Shown here in pieces: positions 17,472-25,391 of a stretch of DNA of 64,000 nt. Below the pieces are notes generated by a model. It searched no databases, was not told the origin of the DNA, and saw nothing but the letters and a program-made list of their open reading frames with translations. The stretch's first letter is position 1; each line of letters starts with the position of its first letter. The position numbers were made by a program, and so were the translations under genes. The DNA comes from Bradyrhizobium lablabi (GTDB lineage: Bacteria > Pseudomonadota > Alphaproteobacteria > Rhizobiales > Xanthobacteraceae), in contig NZ_JAFCLN010000019.1 in NCBI RefSeq assembly GCF_018129385.1, positions 1 to 64,000 on the forward strand, written 5' to 3'.

Positions 17472-17810
17472 ATGACCGCTCGTCCCACCATTGCACGCAT
17501 CTGGCGCGGCCGCGTCGAGCGCCGGCGCGCCGATGAATACGAGGTCTATCTGAACGAGGTCGGGATCACGCCGTTGATCGAGAAGGCGATGGGGGTGCAA
17601 AGCCTGCGCGAGGATCGTGACAATGAGAGCGAGTTCATCACGATCTCCTACTGGGAAAGCGTCGAGGCGATGTCGCGGTTCACCGGCGGCGATCCGACCC
17701 GCATCCATCATCTGCCGCGAGACAAGGAGTTCTTGATTGAGCTGCCGGAGCGGGTGCAAATCCTCAATATCCGGACGGCACACGGGAACACCGCTGGCGA
17801 CGTGATCTGA
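17472..17810 (+). CDS. Small antibiotic-biosynthesis-monooxygenase-like (ABM) protein
   Basis: The 112-residue product (MTARPTIARIWRGRVERRRA) has the look of a dimeric alpha+beta barrel ABM protein. It has a WRGRVE strand, a long helix over YEVYLNEVGI, and a TISYWESVEAMSRFTG segment typical of this fold. Members include small heme- or quinone-modifying monooxygenases, but many have no known reaction. A good ribosome site (GAGGAG) precedes ATG 17472. The next gene, an EthD-like protein, shares the same fold class and strand, so the two may form a small unit. Function is not assigned. Confidence 0.75.
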   Translation: MTARPTIARIWRGRVERRRADEYEVYLNEVGITPLIEKAMGVQSLREDRDNESEFITISYWESVEAMSRFTGGDPTRIHHLPRDKEFLIELPERVQILNIRTAHGNTAGDVI

Positions 17811-17890
17811 CATCAGAGTTGAACGCTTCGTGCTATTGAAGCACAGTGTCGGACGACAACGACAACTTAAGTTCAAACCGGGAGGAAGCG

Positions 17891-18208
17891 ATGATCAAGG
17901 TAAGCGTGATGTACCCCAACAAGGATGGCGCGCGGTTCGACCATGACTACTACAAGAACAAGCACATGCCGCTGGTGAAGGCCCGCATGGGCGATGCCTG
18001 CAAGTACTACACCATCGACAAGGGGCTTGCCGGCGGCGCACCGGGCGCTCCCGCGACCTATGTCGGCATGTGTCATATCTTCGCCGACTCCGTTGACGCG
18101 TTCCAGGCCGGGTTCGGGCCGCATGCGAAGGAGATCATGGGCGACATCAAGAACTACACCGACATCGCGCCGGTCATGCAGATCAGCGAAGTCGTGGTGG
18201 AGAAGTAG
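17891..18208 (+). CDS. EthD-family small protein
   Basis: The 105-residue protein begins MIKVSVMYPNKDGARFDHDY and keeps the EthD signature of a tyrosine/His-rich first helix (YYKNKHMPLVKARMG) followed by a Gly-rich turn. EthD proteins are dimeric alpha+beta barrel enzymes or accessory proteins often found with oxidative degradation genes. ATG 17891 follows GGAGGAAGCG, a strong ribosome site; the frame extends upstream but without one. It ends 13 bp before a palindromic repeat. No substrate can be inferred from the neighbours. Confidence 0.8.
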   Translation: MIKVSVMYPNKDGARFDHDYYKNKHMPLVKARMGDACKYYTIDKGLAGGAPGAPATYVGMCHIFADSVDAFQAGFGPHAKEIMGDIKNYTDIAPVMQISEVVVEK

Positions 18209-18221
18209 GGGCTCTCCCCTC

Positions 18222-18310
18222 CGTCATTGCGAGCGAAGCGAAGCAATCCAGCTTCCTTCGCCGCAACAAGAAAGCTGGATTGCTTCGTCGCTGCGCTCCT
18301 CGCAATGACT
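18222..18310. repeat. Palindromic intergenic repeat, CGTCATTGCGAG family
   Basis: CGTCATTGCGAGCGAAGCGA on the left pairs with the right-hand CGCTCCTCGCAATGAC; inner arms GCAATCCAGCTT/AAGCTGGATTGC are perfect. It sits between the convergent EthD and MFS genes and is the same family as 1526-1610. Confidence 0.85.
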
Positions 18311-18330
18311 ATTGCAAACCTCAAGCTCTC

Positions 18331-19614
18331 TCACATCATTCCGCTTTCTTCCTCCTCCGCCTTCTCGATCAATTTCTCGCTCACCACTGCGTCCCGCCGC
18401 GGCACCAGAAAAAACATCGCCGAAGCGCAGGCGATCGACAGCGCGAAGACCGCGGCTGTCAGCGGCAGCGTGGTGGTGGAATGGCCACCGAGATAGGCGC
18501 CGAACTGCGAGACCAGCGCGCCGACGCCCTGCTGCATGAATCCCATCGCGCCGGAGGCCGTGCCGGCGGCTTCCGGGCGGACGCTGACGGCGCCGGCAAA
18601 GGCATTGGCCATCACGAAGGCGTTGCCGACCATCACGATCATCTGGGTGCCGAACAGCCAGCCGGGTGCCTGGTTGATGCCGGCAAAGCTCCAGACCAGA
18701 TTGAGCAGGCTGCCGCCGAGTTGTAGCGCCAGCCCGAACCAGATCAGCCTTGCCAGCGAGTGATGCGGCGCGAAGCGCACGCAGAAGATATTGCCGACCA
18801 GGTAAGCAAAGCCGGTTGTCGCGAACCATGCGCCGTATTCGGCCGTCGTGCGTCCCATTTGGGTCACGACGATGTAGGGCCCGCCGCCGGCAAAGGTGAA
18901 GATGATCTGCGAGGCCAGGCTCTGGCACAGCACATAGCCGATGAAGGCGCGGCTCCTCAGCAGCGAGCCGACATCGCCGCGAAAGCTGTTGCTTTCGCTG
19001 CGTTCGCCGCGCGTCTCCGGCAGCGCGATCGCGATCAGCACTGCGACGCCGAGCGAGGCGGCGGTGATGAAATAGAAGATCGCACGCCAGCCGAAGGTGA
19101 TTTCGAGCAGGCCGCCGGCCAGCGCGCTCAGCATCTGCGCCACCATCATGACGGCGATGACCAGGCTGAACATGGCCCCGACGCGTTCGCGGGGATAGAG
19201 ATCGCGGATGATGGCGCGGCTGATCACCATGCCGCTGGCGCCGCCGAGCGCCTGTAGGAATCGCGCGGCGATAAGCTGCGGCAGCGTGTGCGCCAGCGAG
19301 CAGCCGATGCTCGCCGCCACCATCAGCGTCAGGCCCGCCAGCAGCACCGGGCGGCGGCCGAACTTGTCCGACAGCGGCCCCATCACGAGCTGCGAGCAGG
19401 CGATGCCGACCATGTAGAGCGACACTGTCATCTGCGCGACCGAGATGTCGCTCTGGAAGGTTTCGGCCAGCACCGGCAGCGCCGGCACCAGCATGTACAG
19501 CGAGATCGGCGCCACGCCGGTCATCAGGACGAGCATCAGCAGCATGAGGCGCGATTGCGCCAGGCCATGCTTGTCCGTTGCCGCGCCGGGCGGCTTGCCC
19601 ATCGCACCATGCAT
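18331..19614 (-). CDS. Bcr/CflA-type MFS multidrug exporter
   Basis: The 427-residue protein has twelve hydrophobic segments and belongs to the drug:H+ antiporter (12-spanner) branch of MFS. Marks are the early TM with VAPISLYMLVPALPVLAETF, the loop 2-3 motif GPLSDKFGRRPVLLAG, and RFLQALGGASGMVISRAIIRD, which is characteristic of Bcr/CflA proteins. It would export small toxic compounds using proton motive force. It stands alone between two palindromic repeats and no local regulator is visible. ATG 19602 (MGKPPG) is an alternative start. Confidence 0.88.
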   Translation of the reverse strand: MHGAMGKPPGAATDKHGLAQSRLMLLMLVLMTGVAPISLYMLVPALPVLAETFQSDISVAQMTVSLYMVGIACSQLVMGPLSDKFGRRPVLLAGLTLMVAASIGCSLAHTLPQLIAARFLQALGGASGMVISRAIIRDLYPRERVGAMFSLVIAVMMVAQMLSALAGGLLEITFGWRAIFYFITAASLGVAVLIAIALPETRGERSESNSFRGDVGSLLRSRAFIGYVLCQSLASQIIFTFAGGGPYIVVTQMGRTTAEYGAWFATTGFAYLVGNIFCVRFAPHHSLARLIWFGLALQLGGSLLNLVWSFAGINQAPGWLFGTQMIVMVGNAFVMANAFAGAVSVRPEAAGTASGAMGFMQQGVGALVSQFGAYLGGHSTTTLPLTAAVFALSIACASAMFFLVPRRDAVVSEKLIEKAEEEESGMM

Positions 19615-19725
19615 TGAGGTCTGATCCAGTTTGGTGAATCGACTCTAGCGGGATGGCGTCGGGCGGATACGGGTGTTTCGGAATGCGGCTATGCTGGTTG
19701 TGGGAAGCCAGGCAATGCCATCGCC

Positions 19726-19847
19726 GTCGTCCCGGCGAAAGCCGGGACCCATAACCACAGGCCGTCGTTGCCGAGGGAAAGCCGGCTACGAGCGGTGCAA
19801 GACAAATTCCGCCGCGGCGTATGGGTCCCGGCTTTCGCCGGGACGAC
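19726..19847. repeat. 28-bp perfect inverted repeat element
   Basis: Positions 19726-19753 (starting GTCGTCCCGGCGAAAGCCGG) are the exact reverse complement of 19820-19847, around a 66-nt centre. The CGTCCCGGCGAAAGCCGGGACC motif is a frequent rhizobial intergenic repeat, from memory. It lies between the divergent-end MFS gene and the end of the aminopeptidase gene. Confidence 0.9.
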
Positions 19848-19856
19848 AGCGGAGGA

Positions 19857-21686
19857 TTACTTCAACGCCGCCGTCGCCTCATCCAGCCAAAGCTTCGTCG
19901 CGTTATCGTCGAGATGCGGACGAACCGTGCGGTTGACGCGGGCGTGATAATCGTTGAGCCATTTCAGCTCCGCCTCGCTCAGCATCGTCACATCGATCAG
20001 GCGGCGATCGATCGGCGCCAGCGTCAGCGCCTCGAAGGCGTTGACCGGCTTTTCCGCGCCGGCCACATCGGTGCCAACAACCAGCTCCAGATTCTCGATC
20101 CGGATGCCGTAGGCGTCGGTCTTGTAATAGCCCGGCTCGTTGGAAAGGATCATGCCGCGCTTCAGCGGCGTGGTGCCGAGCTTCGAGATCCGCGCCGGGC
20201 CCTCATGCACGGAAAGATAGCTGCCGACGCCATGGCCGGTGCCGTGCTCGAAATCGAGTCCGGCCTGCCACAAAAATTGCCGCGCCAGCGAGTCGAGCTG
20301 CGCGCCGGTGGTGCCGTCGGGGAAGACCGCGCGCGCGATCGCCATATGCCCGCGCAGCACGCGGGTAAAGCGATCGCGCATCTCTTCGGTGGGCTTGCCG
20401 ATCGCGATGGTGCGGGTGACGTCGGTGGTGCCGTCCTCATATTGCGCGCCGGAATCGATCAAGAGGAGATCGCCGGGCACGATGCGCCGGTTGCTCTTGC
20501 GGGTGACGCGGTAATGCACGATGGCGCCGTTCGGCCCGGTGCCGGCGATGGTCGGGAATGACACATCCTTCAGGGCGCCGGTCTGGCGGCGGAAGGTTTC
20601 CAGCGCCTCGACGGTGTCGATCTCGGTCAAGTGGCCCGAGGGCGCCTCGCGGTCGATCCAGGCCAGGAATCTGGTCAGCGCCACCGCGTCGCGCTGATGC
20701 GCGGTGCGGGTGCCCTCGATCTCGGTGATGTTCTTCACCGCCTTCAACAGGCTCACCGGATCGCTGCCGCGCACCGGCTTGCCGCCGGCGCCTGTGATCA
20801 GCCGGCTGAGCGCATCCGCTGCCGTGGCATTGTCGAGCGCGATCGCGGCGCCGCTGCGCGCCAGTTCAGTCAGTTTCGGCGTCAGCGCGTCCGGCTCCTC
20901 GACATCGGCCGATTGTTCGAGATGATCGCGCGAGCTGTTGGAAAGCTTGCGATGGTCGATGAAGACGGTTGGGCGGCCATCCTTCGGCACCAGCGCGTAG
21001 GACAGCGGCAGCGGCGTATGCGAGACATCGGCGCCGCGGATATTGAAGGTCCAGGCCACCGCATGCGAGTCCGACAGCACCAGCGCATCGACGCCGAGCT
21101 TGTCGATCTCGAGCCGGATGCGCCTCAGCTTTTCGGCCTCGATCTCGCCGGAAAATTGCGGGCCGTGGATGGAAACCGGCCCCAGCGGCGGCAGGGGGCG
21201 CTCATGCCAGATCGAATCGACGGGGTTGCTCTCGACCGGCACCAGTTCGGCGCCGGCCTTGGCGCAGGCGGCGGCCAGCCGCTCGGCTGCCGAAGAAGTG
21301 TGCAGCCATGGGTCAAAACCTAGGCGGTCACCGGCCGCAAGGTGTTTTGACAGCCAGTGTTCCGGCGGCGGCTCGACCAGCGGCTCGACCTGCCAGGCCT
21401 TTCGGTCGACCTGCTTGCCCGCCTGGAGCGTATAGCGGCCGTCGACGAACACCGCGGCTGCCTTGGTCAGCACGATCGCCATCCCGGCCGAGCCGGTGAA
21501 GCCGGTCAGCCAGGCCAGCCGCTCCTCGGAAGGGGCGACATATTCATTTTGCTGCTGATCGGCGCGGGGGACCACGAATCCCGTCAGTTTCCGGCGCGCC
21601 AGCTCCTCGCGGAACATGGCCAGCCGCGCGGTCAGCGCCACCCCGCCTTCGGGTTCTTCGAATGTCTGGAAATGGGCTTCGAACAT
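19857..21686 (-). CDS. Xaa-Pro aminopeptidase, M24B family
   Basis: The 609-residue protein is a three-domain, cytosolic-type aminopeptidase P that removes N-terminal residues before proline. The first two domains are creatinase-N-like. The C-terminal pita-bread domain has the metal ligands in order: Asp in LLIDSGAQYEDGTTDVTR (two Asp), His in GTGHGVGSYLSVHEG, Glu in MILSNEPGYY and Glu in GIRIENLELVV. The length fits the long eukaryotic-like APP1 group common in alphaproteobacteria. It appears monocistronic; the stop lies 10 bp from the 28-bp inverted repeat. Confidence 0.93.
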   Translation of the reverse strand: MFEAHFQTFEEPEGGVALTARLAMFREELARRKLTGFVVPRADQQQNEYVAPSEERLAWLTGFTGSAGMAIVLTKAAAVFVDGRYTLQAGKQVDRKAWQVEPLVEPPPEHWLSKHLAAGDRLGFDPWLHTSSAAERLAAACAKAGAELVPVESNPVDSIWHERPLPPLGPVSIHGPQFSGEIEAEKLRRIRLEIDKLGVDALVLSDSHAVAWTFNIRGADVSHTPLPLSYALVPKDGRPTVFIDHRKLSNSSRDHLEQSADVEEPDALTPKLTELARSGAAIALDNATAADALSRLITGAGGKPVRGSDPVSLLKAVKNITEIEGTRTAHQRDAVALTRFLAWIDREAPSGHLTEIDTVEALETFRRQTGALKDVSFPTIAGTGPNGAIVHYRVTRKSNRRIVPGDLLLIDSGAQYEDGTTDVTRTIAIGKPTEEMRDRFTRVLRGHMAIARAVFPDGTTGAQLDSLARQFLWQAGLDFEHGTGHGVGSYLSVHEGPARISKLGTTPLKRGMILSNEPGYYKTDAYGIRIENLELVVGTDVAGAEKPVNAFEALTLAPIDRRLIDVTMLSEAELKWLNDYHARVNRTVRPHLDDNATKLWLDEATAALK

Positions 21687-21747
21687 TGCGCGTTCATTCT
21701 AGGTTTGAAGAGAGGCGTCCGCAATGCGGCCCAAATTTCCCTTCATT

Positions 21748-21763
21748 TGGCATGACTTGTGCT
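21748..21763 (+). promoter_or_regulatory. Candidate sigma-54 promoter before the 59-residue ORF
   Basis: TGGCATGACTTGTGCT has the invariant GG (-24) and GC (-12) at the correct ten-base separation of sigma-54 promoters. Two of the other conserved bases differ. It lies about 113 bp before ATG 21876. No enhancer-binding regulator is adjacent, so this is only a candidate. Confidence 0.3.
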
Positions 21764-21875
21764 TGAAATATGAAGCTTGCGCTAGACAAGCCAGAACGGT
21801 TCGCGGAGCAAATCGTTCTGAGGATGACCGGGAGACTTCAAGGGGTGTCTCAACTCAACGACGAGGGGATACACA

Positions 21876-22055
21876 ATGCCCGCTTTCACGTTTGAAAAAA
21901 TTACGCCGCCGGTGCGCCAGGAGCCGATTCCGCCGGTCGCCAACAAGAAGCAGCGCGGCGTGATCATCCAGATGCTGGACCGGTTTGCCGAAGCCCGGGT
22001 CAAGCGCGCCCAAAAGGTGAAGAAGGGCGCGATCGTCGTTCGCAAGACCAGCTAG
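21876..22055 (+). CDS. Conserved small basic protein, 59 residues, unknown function
   Basis: ATG 21876 opens a 59-codon frame beginning MPAFTFEKITPPVRQEPIPP and ending in a Lys/Arg-rich half with the helix QMLDRFAEARVKRAQKVKKG. I recall similar short hypothetical proteins in Bradyrhizobium, but no function. The layout (Pro-rich head, amphipathic basic tail) might suit nucleic-acid or protein binding; that is inference. GAGGGG lies about 8 bases upstream. Its TAG stop shares the palindromic CTAG with the prmA stop on the other strand, so the two genes overlap tail to tail by 4 nt. Confidence 0.72.
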   Translation: MPAFTFEKITPPVRQEPIPPVANKKQRGVIIQMLDRFAEARVKRAQKVKKGAIVVRKTS

Positions 22056-22957
22056 AAGCGGCCCGTCTTACGCAACAGCAGGCTGCTCCAGCCTTCGATC
22101 CGCAGATGTTTCAGGGGCACCAGCCCGCGGGCCCGATAGGCCGCGATGACGGCCGGCGCCTGATGGTTCAATAGACCCGACAGGATGACCAGCGCCGACG
22201 GCGCCAGATGCCGTGCCATCGGCTCGGCCAATTGCCGCAGCGGATTGGCGAGGATGTTTGCCAAGACAAGGTCGAATGGTCCGCGCCGCGCGAATTGCGG
22301 GGCCGAAAAGCCGGTGGCGCGGATCATCTCGATCAGATGCCCGGTCTCATTGAGCCGCGCGTTCTCGCGCGCGACCTGCACCGAAGGCGGATCGATGTCG
22401 CTGGCCAACACGCCGTTCTTCAGCGCCTTGGCGGCCGCAATCGCCAGCACCCCCGTGCCGGTGCCGAGATCGAGCACGCGCCGCGGCCGATAAGCCTTCA
22501 GCACATGATCGAGCAGTAAAAGGCAGCCGCGCGTCGTGCCGTGATGGCCAGTGCCGAACGCCAGCGCCGCCTCGATCTCGATGGCGAGTTTGTTCGCCGG
22601 CACGCGTTCGCGGTCGTGCTGGCCGTGCACGATGAACCGCCCGGCCGGGACGGGCACGAGGTCTTCGAGGCTGGCCTTCACCCAATCCTTGGCCTCGACG
22701 GTGTCGAAGGCGACGGCTTTCGCAATCTCCTCGCCGGCAGCATTGCCGACGAGTTCGCGCACCAGCGCCTGATCCGGCGCCTCGGCAAAATGCACGGTAA
22801 CATCCCAGCGCCCGTCCGGCCGCTCGAACGCCGCGAAGGCGGCCTGATCCTCGAAGAAGATTTCGGTCAGCGTGTCGACCACCCGCTTGGCCGCGGCTTC
22901 ATCGCCGATGGCAAAGCTGGCGCGGTGGGTGGCGGGGGTGAGGGCGGAAGTCGTCAC
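22052..22957 (-). CDS. prmA: Ribosomal protein L11 methyltransferase PrmA
   Basis: PrmA trimethylates ribosomal protein L11 with S-adenosylmethionine. The 301-residue protein has the ALAFGTGHHGTTRGCL loop, SAM motif I RVLDLGTGTGVLAIAAAKAL, acidic strand ASDIDPPSVQVA and the NPPY-like motif DLVLANILANPL. The N-terminal substrate-recognition domain is present. The stop overlaps the convergent 59-residue gene. The 150-bp upstream region holds TTTTCCACA-like sequence but no gene. Confidence 0.93.
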   Translation of the reverse strand: MTTSALTPATHRASFAIGDEAAAKRVVDTLTEIFFEDQAAFAAFERPDGRWDVTVHFAEAPDQALVRELVGNAAGEEIAKAVAFDTVEAKDWVKASLEDLVPVPAGRFIVHGQHDRERVPANKLAIEIEAALAFGTGHHGTTRGCLLLLDHVLKAYRPRRVLDLGTGTGVLAIAAAKALKNGVLASDIDPPSVQVARENARLNETGHLIEMIRATGFSAPQFARRGPFDLVLANILANPLRQLAEPMARHLAPSALVILSGLLNHQAPAVIAAYRARGLVPLKHLRIEGWSSLLLRKTGRF

Positions 22958-23110
22958 AGCTTCTCAACGTTCAATGCAAGGATTCCGAACAATGCTCTAC
23001 ACGGGATATACCGGGATTCTCCACAGCCTTGCGGCCATCTCTTCAACAGCTATAGGGACCGTAGTCCCGCAGTCTTCAACAGGTTTTCCACAGGGCTGTC
23101 CACCGGCTTA

Positions 23111-24718
23111 TCAACGCCCCGTAAACAGCGCGCGATGGTCGGCAAGGATCACGCGCGCGGCGTTGTGGCCGGGGGCGCCGGTGACACCGCCGCCCGGATG
23201 GGCGCCGCTGCCGCAATGGTAAAGGCCCTTCAGCGGCCCGCGATAGTCGGCGTGGCCCAGCATCGGGCGCGCGGAAAAAAGCTGGTTCAGCGTCAATGCG
23301 CCGTGAAAGATATCCCCACCCAGCAGGCCGAACTGGCGCTCCAGATCGAGCGGGGAGAGCATCTGCCGGCCGATCACGCTCGCTGCAAAGCCGGGGGCGT
23401 ATTTGTCCACGGTCGCGATCATGAGATCGGCGACCTCGTCGCGGTGGTCGTCCCAGGATTGGCCGTCCGGCAGTTCGGGCGCGACATGCTGGCAGAACAG
23501 GCTGGCGACATGCTGGCCTGCGGGGGCCAGCGTATCGTCGAGCGTGGAGGGGATCAGCACCTCGATCACGGGCTCGCGGCTCCAGCCATGGGTGCGCGCA
23601 TCCTGCCAGGCGCGATCCATATAGGCGAGGCTCGGGGCGAGGATGATGCCGGCGGTGAGATGGTCGCCGTCGCCCGGCAGCGCGCTGAACGAGGGCAGGG
23701 CGCCGAGCGCGACGTTCATCCGGAACGTGCCCGAGCCGTTGCGCCAGCGCGTGATGCGTTCCAGAAATTCCGGCGCCAGCGCCTGCGCCGGCACCAGCCG
23801 CGTGTACAGCAGCTTTGGATTGACGCTGGAGGCGACATATTTTGCGCGGACGGTTTGGCCGTTGTCGAGGACGACGCCGACGGCGCGGTCGTTCTCGACG
23901 ATCACCTCGCGCACGCCGGCATCGAGCTCGATTTCGGCGCCGCGCCCGCGAGCGGCGCGCGCCATCGCCTGCGTGATCGCGCCCATGCCGCCGATGGCAT
24001 GGCCCCAGACGCCCTTCTTGCCGTTCACCTCGCCGAAGGCGTGGTGCAGCATCACATAGGCAGAACCCGCCGCGTAGGGGCTGGCATAGTTGCCGACGAT
24101 GGCATCGAAACCGAACAGCGCCTTGACCAGATCGCTTTCAAAACGTTCGTCCAGCATCTCGCCGGCGGAGCGCGTGAACAGGTCGAGCAGGCTGCGCTGC
24201 TGCTCCAGCGTGAGCTTTCGCAAAATGTTGCCGGTGCCGAGCGCGTTGAAGGCTTCGCGGATCGCAGTCGCGCCAAAACCCTCGACGAGGTTCGGCGGCG
24301 CGCGCAATACGAATTGCCGGAGCACGTCGGCGATGGCTTCCAGTTCGCGCGAGAAGGCATCGATGCGGTTGGCGTCGGCTGCGCTTAGCCTTGCCACGGA
24401 GTCGCGCGTACGGCCTTCGCCGGTGAGCAGGTAGCTGCCGTCAGGCGCGGGCAGAAAGTTCTGTGCGCGGCGCTCCACGATGCGCAGGCCGTGATCGGCG
24501 AGGCGCAAATCCGCAACGACTTTTGGATTGAGCAGGCTGACCGTATAGGCCGCCACCGAGTTGCGGAATCCCGGGCAAAACTCTTCCGTCACCGCGGCGC
24601 CGCCGGCGACCTTGCGGCGCTCGACCACCTTCACCCGCAGCCCGGCCATCGCGAGATAGGCCGCGCAGGTGAGGCCGTTATGCCCCGCACCGATGATGAT
24701 GACGTCCGTTTCGTTCAT
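23111..24718 (-). CDS. FAD-dependent oxidoreductase, PYROXD2/phytoene-desaturase-like
   Basis: The 535-residue flavoprotein starts with the dinucleotide fold DVIIIGAGHNGLTCAAYLA, an ERR step at the end of the second strand, and AGGAAVTEE, as in the CrtI-like PYROXD2 group. The C-terminal FAD motif is GLYHCGSGAHPGGGVTGAPG. The substrate of bacterial members is unknown; carotenoid genes are absent nearby, which argues against a true phytoene desaturase. A GFA-family gene lies upstream on the same strand, separated by about 30 bp, so the two may be co-transcribed. Confidence 0.85.
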   Translation of the reverse strand: MNETDVIIIGAGHNGLTCAAYLAMAGLRVKVVERRKVAGGAAVTEEFCPGFRNSVAAYTVSLLNPKVVADLRLADHGLRIVERRAQNFLPAPDGSYLLTGEGRTRDSVARLSAADANRIDAFSRELEAIADVLRQFVLRAPPNLVEGFGATAIREAFNALGTGNILRKLTLEQQRSLLDLFTRSAGEMLDERFESDLVKALFGFDAIVGNYASPYAAGSAYVMLHHAFGEVNGKKGVWGHAIGGMGAITQAMARAARGRGAEIELDAGVREVIVENDRAVGVVLDNGQTVRAKYVASSVNPKLLYTRLVPAQALAPEFLERITRWRNGSGTFRMNVALGALPSFSALPGDGDHLTAGIILAPSLAYMDRAWQDARTHGWSREPVIEVLIPSTLDDTLAPAGQHVASLFCQHVAPELPDGQSWDDHRDEVADLMIATVDKYAPGFAASVIGRQMLSPLDLERQFGLLGGDIFHGALTLNQLFSARPMLGHADYRGPLKGLYHCGSGAHPGGGVTGAPGHNAARVILADHRALFTGR

Positions 24719-24748
24719 GTCCGCTTCAAGAAGGAGTGATCGATCGAA

Positions 24749-25210
24749 TCAATCCGGCTTGTCCGGATGTTGATAGCTGACGATCGTTGCACCCTTGGCC
24801 TTGAGCCAATCGTCGGCCGTCGACGCGCGCAACGCATGAATGCCGTCCAGCCATGAGACCTTGCTCCCGATGTCGAACTGCCGGGTTGGCGGCATTGCTT
24901 CGGGATCATCCAGACTGTTGATCGCGACGCTGACGTGCCCGGTGCTGACGAACGAGTACGTCAGCGGCGTACCGCAATCGCGGCAGAAGCCGCGCTCGAC
25001 CATGTTGGAGCTCTTGAAGATCGACAATGTGCCGCGCGTCCAGCGCAAGTTCTCTCGCTCACCGCCGGTCAAGCCCATGAAGGGCTGGCCGGACGCCTTC
25101 TGGCACATCCGGCAATAACAGACGCTCGAATGGGTCGGTTTCTCCAGCCACTCGTAACGCAGCGCTCCACACTGGCAGCCGCCGGTCAGTCGATCGCTCG
25201 ATCCGGTCAT
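24749..25210 (-). CDS. GFA-family (CENP-V/Gfa) zinc protein
   Basis: The 153-residue protein has the GFA zinc motifs GGCQCGALRYE near the N-terminus, CYCRMCQKASGQPF in the middle and GFCRDCGTPLTY after it, giving the usual Cys set for two zinc sites. Members include the disputed glutathione-dependent formaldehyde-activating enzyme and many of unknown role. ATG 25210 has GAGG upstream and puts GGCQCG where expected; the frame continues 35 codons upstream, with an ATG (MSSDPW) as a less likely start. Confidence 0.85.
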   Translation of the reverse strand: MTGSSDRLTGGCQCGALRYEWLEKPTHSSVCYCRMCQKASGQPFMGLTGGERENLRWTRGTLSIFKSSNMVERGFCRDCGTPLTYSFVSTGHVSVAINSLDDPEAMPPTRQFDIGSKVSWLDGIHALRASTADDWLKAKGATIVSYQHPDKPD

Positions 25211-25391
25211 CGTCAAACCTCGCAGGAACCAAGGGTCAGAACTCATTAATTTTACTGCCGCGACAGTACAATACCGATGACGCGTCTTATCCGTCATTGC
25301 CCCTGATGTTTTCATATGCTCAATTCGCCGCCTCTGGCGTCCCCTGCCGGAACTCCTTGCCGGCTCAAGCCGGGCTCAAGCCGGAGCTTTC

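Noticed and set aside
23017..23115. TTTTCCACA, CTCCACAG and TTATCAAC near prmA, suggestive of DnaA boxes
   Set aside because: Only one matches the relaxed box and no origin genes are nearby; most likely chance.
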